A stretch of 12,174 nt of DNA from Clostridiales bacterium (GTDB lineage: Bacteria > Bacillota > Clostridia > Oscillospirales > Oscillospiraceae), in NCBI GenBank assembly GCA_029098065.1, contig JAQXNP010000172.1:1-12174 (forward strand), read 5' to 3'. The translations under genes and the position numbers were made by a program. Positions 8,381-12,174 of the stretch are shown in pieces. The notes below the pieces were generated by a model. The model was not told where the DNA came from. It searched no databases and saw only the letters and a list, made by a program, of their open reading frames with translations. Numbering within the stretch: the stretch's first letter is position 1; each line of letters starts with the position of its first letter.

Positions 8381-10636
8381 ATGAGATATCTCACACCCTC
8401 AATTTTATTTGCCCTGGCTGTCCTCTGCTGTGTTTTTTCCTTCCTGCTCCGATATGTCCGGGCGGCCAGGGCCGCTCTGGGCGAACCGGGCCGGGAGGAA
8501 TCCCGGCGGCTCACCTTCGCCGGCACCTGCCACCCCATGGAGCGGAGGGACCGGCTGCCGGTGCTGCTCATTACCCTGATCTATGCCGCCACCGCCTTTT
8601 TCCAGCTGGGCGATACCACCGCCCCCCAGACCGTCTGTGAATTCGCGGACGGCGGAGCTGTGGCGATCGAGATCTCCGGAGATCCTGTCTGCGCCACCGG
8701 CATCCGCTACTACTCCGGTCTGGGCACCGGGGAGTATAACATTGAAATCTCCGAGGACGGAGAACATTGGTCCACCCTCTGGCAGAGAAAAGACGATCCG
8801 AATGATTCCCAGAAGGTCACCGGCTACTATTGGGCCGACGCGGAAGGCTATTCCCCCAGTTACGCTTTGACCCAGAAGTATAACCAGCTCTACAAGTGGA
8901 TCGATGTGACGGTGGAGAATCCCAGAAATGTCCGGTACCTGCGCATCACCGGCCGGGCAGACAAGGCCAATCTCCAGCTGTCCAAGCTGTGCCTGCTGGG
9001 GGAGGACGGGCAGCCCGTCTCCTTCAGCTGGACCATGGCAGACGGCTCCGCCGTCCCGGAGGAGCTCATCTCCCTCTTCTGTGTGGACAGCACAGTCCCC
9101 GAGAAGTCCACCTGGCACAACTCCACCTACTTTGATGAGATCTATCACGCCCGTACCGCCAAAGAGCACATCGACGGCGTTTATCCCTATGAAGTGACCC
9201 ATCCTCCTCTGGGCAAGCTGATCCTGGGCATTGGCATCCGGCTGTTCGGGATGACCCCCTTTGGCTGGCGGTTCATGGGAACCCTCTTCGGGGTGCTGAT
9301 GCTGCCCATCCTCTATGCGTTTTTAAAAAATATGTTCGGCAGAACTCCGGTGGCCGCCTGCGGCACCATTCTCTTTGCCGCCGACTTCATGCACCTGACC
9401 CAGACCCGCATCGCCACCATCGACACCTACGCCGTCTTTTTCATCCTGTGCATGTACTGGTTCCTTTACCGGTATCTCACCCTCCCCGCCGGAACCCCGT
9501 TCCGGAAAGGGGCGCTCCCCCTCTTCCTCTCCGGCCTTTTCTGGGGGCTGGGAGTGGCCTCCAAGTGGACAGTGATCTACGCCGGGGCAGGATTGGCCAT
9601 CCTCTATTTCATCGGCTTTTACCAAAAGCTGCGGGACTGGCCGGCGGAGGGGCAGGCCTCCCGGACGGGGTGGATCGTCAAGACCCTCCTGTTCTCCGTG
9701 CTGTGCTTTATCGTCATTCCCTTCTTCATCTACTGCGCCTCCTACCTGCCCTACGCCCAGGCCATGGGGGTGGATCTGTCCCTGAGCGCCACTCTGGATG
9801 GGGCCAGGCGCAGTTTCCCCGTCCTGTTTCAGAACCTGTGGGGGAAGTTCACCCTCCCCGCCGGGGAATTCTCCCCCGCGTCCATTCCCACAGACTCGCT
9901 CCCCGGCATTGTGGCCAACAACCAATGGTATATGCTCACCTATCACGAGGGAGTCCACGCCTCTCATCCCTACTCCTCTTGGTGGTTCCAGTGGCTGGTG
10001 GACGGACGGCCCATCCTCTACTATATGGACAACTCCGTGGCCGGGTACACCACCCGCTTCGCCGCCTTCTCCAACCCCGCGGTGTGCTGGGCCGGGCTGG
10101 GGGCCATCCTCATCTGCGGCGCCCATTCCTTCCGCCGGACGTGGAGCAAGGCCGCTTTCCTGAGCGGTCTGGGCGTAATGGGGGCCTATCTGTGCTATCA
10201 CGTGGGACAGACGGAAAACGGCGTCTTTGATCCCGCCCAGGAGCCGGAGACCCTCACCCGGAACCTGATCCTTCTGTTCATCTTCCTGCTCCTCTATCTG
10301 ATCCTGGCCGGCGTCCTGCTGCGGGCCGCCCCGGGCCATTCGGAAAAGGCCGCCTTCCTCTTTACCGCCTACCTGTCTCAGCTGGTGCCCTGGATGTTCA
10401 TCGGCCGGATCACCTTTGAATATCACTACTTCCCCTCCATCCTGTTTCTGGTCTTTGCCGTCTCCTATCTGTTCAACGGTCTTCTGGAGCGGGACCCGGC
10501 GTGGAAAAAGCCGGTGTATGGACTGACCGGTCTGGCGGTGGGCCTCTATGCCCTCTTTTATCCGGTCCTCATCGGCCTGACCATTCCCACCTGGTATGAG
10601 CCTCTGGTGAAATGGATCGAAAGCTGGCCCTTCTGA
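8381..10636 (+). CDS. PMT-type (GT39) membrane glycosyltransferase with discoidin-like domain
   Basis: This 751-residue polytopic protein belongs to the protein O-mannosyltransferase-like family, which moves sugar from a polyprenyl-phosphate donor to an acceptor on the outer face of the membrane. Two N-terminal helices (about 8-24 and 59-75) precede a large external loop. That loop begins with a beta-rich F5/8 type C (discoidin)-like domain (about 80-210; YNIEISEDGEHW, VRYLRITGRA, LQLSKLCLLGEDG). It continues with the catalytic Asp-Glu of YFDEIYHARTA (250-260) and HPPLGK (275-280). Further PMT marks are IDTY (347-350), ASKWT (393-397), HPYSSWWFQW and GRPILYY (529-548), and FEYHYFPSILF (679-689) in the C-terminal four-helix part. 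The ATG follows GGAGG (8369-8373) at 7 bases. A PHP-family gene follows after 72 bases with no clear terminator. Sugar and acceptor are unknown; cell-surface protein or polymer glycosylation is likely. Confidence 0.9.
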   Translation: MRYLTPSILFALAVLCCVFSFLLRYVRAARAALGEPGREESRRLTFAGTCHPMERRDRLPVLLITLIYAATAFFQLGDTTAPQTVCEFADGGAVAIEISGDPVCATGIRYYSGLGTGEYNIEISEDGEHWSTLWQRKDDPNDSQKVTGYYWADAEGYSPSYALTQKYNQLYKWIDVTVENPRNVRYLRITGRADKANLQLSKLCLLGEDGQPVSFSWTMADGSAVPEELISLFCVDSTVPEKSTWHNSTYFDEIYHARTAKEHIDGVYPYEVTHPPLGKLILGIGIRLFGMTPFGWRFMGTLFGVLMLPILYAFLKNMFGRTPVAACGTILFAADFMHLTQTRIATIDTYAVFFILCMYWFLYRYLTLPAGTPFRKGALPLFLSGLFWGLGVASKWTVIYAGAGLAILYFIGFYQKLRDWPAEGQASRTGWIVKTLLFSVLCFIVIPFFIYCASYLPYAQAMGVDLSLSATLDGARRSFPVLFQNLWGKFTLPAGEFSPASIPTDSLPGIVANNQWYMLTYHEGVHASHPYSSWWFQWLVDGRPILYYMDNSVAGYTTRFAAFSNPAVCWAGLGAILICGAHSFRRTWSKAAFLSGLGVMGAYLCYHVGQTENGVFDPAQEPETLTRNLILLFIFLLLYLILAGVLLRAAPGHSEKAAFLFTAYLSQLVPWMFIGRITFEYHYFPSILFLVFAVSYLFNGLLERDPAWKKPVYGLTGLAVGLYALFYPVLIGLTIPTWYEPLVKWIESWPF

Positions 10637-10708
10637 TCTGCCAAAGCCCGGCATGACCCACCCTGCGGCCTTTTCCATCGAAATGATTTTCCCAAAGGAG
10701 AGCTGTTT

Positions 10709-11506
10709 ATGTACCTCACCGACTATCATCTGCATACCCTCTGCTCCCCGGACGGCTCCGCCCCTCTGGCCGACATGGCCGCCGCCGCCATGTCGGCGGG
10801 GATGGACGAGATCTGTGTCACCGACCACTGTGACCTTCTGGACCTGGACGGCAAACCCGACGGCGCTTTCCAGTGGGGCCCCATCGAGGAGCAGCTCCGG
10901 CTGGCCCGGCCCCAGTTTCAGGGCCGGTTACCCATCAGGATGGGCCTGGAGCTGGGGGAGGCCTGGGCCGACCCGGAGCTGGCCCGGCGGATCATCCGGC
11001 ATCCGGAACTGGATTTTGTCATTGGCTCGGCCCACAACCTGAGTGCGGAGGCCGGAGGCAAAGACTTCTACTTCGTCCAGTATGACAGCGAGGAGACCTG
11101 TTACGCCGCGCTGGACGACTACTTCCGCAGTCTGGAGATCCTCACCGGGCTGAACTGCTATGACGTGCTGGGACACATCATCTACCCCCTGCGCTATATG
11201 AACCTGAGAGACGGCAACCATGTGACCCTGGAGCGGTACTTCCCCCGGATCGAGAAGATCTTCCGGGCCGTGGTCTCCCAGGACAAGGCCATCGAGGTCA
11301 ACACCTGCCGGGGACAGACCGTGGAGGACTGGAGGGACACCCTGGCCCTTTACCGGGACTGCGGGGGAAAACTGGTCACCCTCGGCAGCGACGCCCACCA
11401 GCCCGCGGACGTGGGCGCAGGCATCGCTCAAGCCGGGTCTCTCATCCGGGAATACGGTCTTCAGCAGGCTGTTTACGAGAGACATCAGCCTAAAACAGTC
11501 AAATAA
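10709..11506 (+). CDS. PHP-domain phosphatase, histidinol-phosphatase (HisJ)-like
   Basis: The 265-residue product has the size and motif order of the PHP metallophosphoesterase family closest to HisJ/HisK histidinol-phosphatase, which makes histidinol in histidine biosynthesis. All expected metal ligands are visible: DYHLHT (His7, His9), VTDH (His40), GLELGE (Glu81), GSAHN (His109), DVLGHI (His156) and GSDAH (Asp228, His230). The site should therefore be active. The ATG at 10709 follows AAAGGAG (10694-10700) at 8 bases. There are no other histidine genes nearby, and rpiB follows 29 bases after its stop, so a different sugar- or nucleotide-phosphate substrate is possible. I leave the gene symbol open. 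An 11-bp inverted repeat lies within codons 21-30. Confidence 0.88.
   Translation: MYLTDYHLHTLCSPDGSAPLADMAAAAMSAGMDEICVTDHCDLLDLDGKPDGAFQWGPIEEQLRLARPQFQGRLPIRMGLELGEAWADPELARRIIRHPELDFVIGSAHNLSAEAGGKDFYFVQYDSEETCYAALDDYFRSLEILTGLNCYDVLGHIIYPLRYMNLRDGNHVTLERYFPRIEKIFRAVVSQDKAIEVNTCRGQTVEDWRDTLALYRDCGGKLVTLGSDAHQPADVGAGIAQAGSLIREYGLQQAVYERHQPKTVK
10769..10797 (+). repeat. Perfect inverted repeat inside the PHP gene
   Basis: GCCGACATGGC (10769-10779) and GCCATGTCGGC (10787-10797) are perfectly complementary around a 7-base loop. They encode the Ala-rich segment ADMAAAAMSA near the start of the protein. The stem is seen directly; any effect on translation is inference. Confidence 0.75.
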
Positions 11507-11535
11507 TCCAAATTAGGATTTGAGGAGGAAGAAAT

Positions 11536-11973
11536 ATGATCGCATTAGCTTCTGACCACGGCGGGTTCGACTTGAAACAGCACATCATCGGCTATCTGGA
11601 GGCCAACGGCATCGATTACAGGGACTTTGGCTGCTATGATACCAATTCCTGCGACTACCCTGATTTTGCCGCTCCCGCCGCCCGGGCGGTGGCCACCGGG
11701 GAGTGTGAACGGGGCATCGTCATCTGTACCACCGGCATCGGCATTTCCATGGCCGCCAACAAGATCCACGGTGTCCGCTGTGCTCTGTGCAATGATCCCC
11801 TCTCCGCCGAGCTGACCCGCAGGCACAACAACGCCAACATGCTGGCCCTGGGGGGCGGCTTCACCGGGCCCGCTCTGGCCGAGCGCATCGTGGAGGTCTT
11901 TTTGAACACTGAGTTCGAGGGTGGCCGCCACGAGCGCCGGGTCAACAAGGTCATGGCCCTGGAAGAAGAATAA
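11536..11973 (+). CDS. rpiB: Ribose-5-phosphate isomerase B
   Basis: RpiB interconverts ribose-5-phosphate and ribulose-5-phosphate in the non-oxidative pentose phosphate pathway. The 145-residue product has the family's normal length. It opens with ALASDHGGFDLK (Asp7 and His8 of the active site) and has YPDFA (41-45). The catalytic loop is ICTTGIGISMAANK (63-76), with the base Cys64. RRHNNANMLALGG (95-107) carries the active-site His97, and GGRHERRV (129-136) supplies phosphate-binding arginines. The catalytic loop has TTGIG where many relatives have GTGIG, probably a normal variant. The ATG follows GGAGG (11524-11528) at 7 bases. It is likely co-transcribed with the PHP gene. Some LacAB-type sugar isomerases share this fold, but the motifs fit RpiB best. 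Confidence 0.95.
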   Translation: MIALASDHGGFDLKQHIIGYLEANGIDYRDFGCYDTNSCDYPDFAAPAARAVATGECERGIVICTTGIGISMAANKIHGVRCALCNDPLSAELTRRHNNANMLALGGGFTGPALAERIVEVFLNTEFEGGRHERRVNKVMALEEE

Positions 11974-12015
11974 GGTCTTCCACGAAAGCACCGCCCACCC
12001 CCCGTTTCACAGCAA

Positions 12016-12075
12016 TAAACTGCACCCCATTTGTCAGACAGTATGGTATACTGCCGACAAATGGGGTGCGGTTCA
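12016..12075. repeat. 60-bp near-perfect palindrome; possible bidirectional terminator or abutted IS ends
   Basis: GCACCCCATTTGTC (12022-12035) matches GACAAATGGGGTGC (12056-12069) perfectly. The stem extends outward to 12018/12073 with one G-T pair and to T12016/A12075 after one mismatch. Inside, CAGTAT (12039-12044) pairs with ATACTG (12048-12053) around GGT. It lies 45 bp after rpiB, with only CAATTTT (12074-12080) on its right and TTTATT on the minus strand, so terminator function is possible but weak. The arm sequence resembles, from memory, terminal repeats of some IS3-family elements; I see no target duplication. Confidence 0.6.
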
Positions 12076-12126
12076 ATTTTGCCCGGGGCCCCGGAATTCA
12101 CTCCGGCCGCGCCGGTGTTCTCTGTC

Positions 12127-12174
12127 TCAGAAACTGCAACGGACAATGCACTTGAGGGTCACCCCGTCCACCGT
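12127..12174 (-). CDS. Possible C-terminal end of a convergent minus-strand gene (cut by the window edge)
   Basis: On the minus strand the last 48 bases read as 15 codons, TVDGVTLKCIVRCSF, then TGA (12129-12127). Many third positions are G or C, and the peptide looks plausible as a beta-strand end. With so little sequence it cannot be identified and may be chance. If real, it converges on rpiB with the palindrome between them. Confidence 0.25.
   Translation of the reverse strand, partial: TVDGVTLKCIVRCSF

Noticed and set aside
10637..10708. Possible terminator between the GT39 and PHP genes
   Set aside because: Only a 4-bp TGCC/GGCA stem could be drawn and no T-run follows it, so read-through into the PHP gene is the simpler reading.
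9323..10828. Long minus-strand frame opposite the GT39 and PHP genes
   Set aside because: Antisense of well-identified genes, with low-complexity composition and no family motif.
12031..12052. Possible promoter inside the palindrome (TGGTATACT extended -10)
   Set aside because: No -35 box lies at 16-18 bp; the TTGTCA present is only 10 bp away. The bases are explained by the inner inverted repeat.
12083..12094. 12-bp palindrome CCGGGGCCCCGG near the right end
   Set aside because: Short GC palindromes are frequent in this composition, no T-run follows it, and nothing nearby suggests a binding site.

Overview
The window looks like a chromosomal segment of a GC-rich Firmicute of class Clostridia. 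An Oscillospiraceae-type organism (Flavonifractor/Oscillibacter/Lawsonibacter neighbourhood) is my best guess. The reasons are the CIRCE-controlled hrcA-grpE-dnaK-dnaJ order, a DnaK of the Gram-positive type, strong GGAGG ribosome binding sites, and GC-rich genes separated by short AT-rich spacers. The species assignment is inference; the gene identities come from the sequence.

Layout from left to right. (1) Positions 65-1444 carry a MATE-family efflux pump, closed by two tandem intrinsic terminators (1464-1483 and 1494-1525). (2) Positions 1576-6579 carry the class I heat-shock operon. It has a consensus-like sigma-A promoter, a perfect CIRCE operator over the expected transcription start, then hrcA, grpE, dnaK and dnaJ, and a strong bidirectional terminator. 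hrcA and grpE appear to start at TTG codons, dnaK and dnaJ at ATG. A GC-rich hairpin without a U-tract lies between dnaK and dnaJ. (3) Positions 6594-8219 on the minus strand hold an uncharacterised two-gene unit. A small exported acidic peptide overlaps by 4 bp (GTGA) a multi-pass membrane protein with a C-terminal soluble domain. The small gene has an intact signal peptide and an excellent Shine-Dalgarno, but the codon in the start position is ATA. I consider this the most interesting region. (4) Positions 8066-8380 are an AT-rich divergent intergenic region with a promoter on each strand and a terminator-like hairpin in front of the plus-strand genes. (5) Positions 8381-11973 hold a plus-strand row: a PMT-type (GT39) membrane glycosyltransferase with a discoidin-like domain in its first large external loop, a PHP-family histidinol-phosphatase-like enzyme, and ribose-5-phosphate isomerase B. 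(6) Positions 11974-12174 are intergenic, with a 60-bp near-perfect palindrome that could be a terminator or a pair of abutted insertion-sequence ends. The edge may include the last codons of a convergent minus-strand gene.

Functionally, the heat-shock operon is a self-contained chaperone machine with its own repressor: DnaK does the folding work, DnaJ delivers substrate, GrpE exchanges nucleotide and HrcA represses through CIRCE. The downstream plus-strand genes do not form an obvious single pathway. I found no tRNA, rRNA, CRISPR array or intact mobile element.
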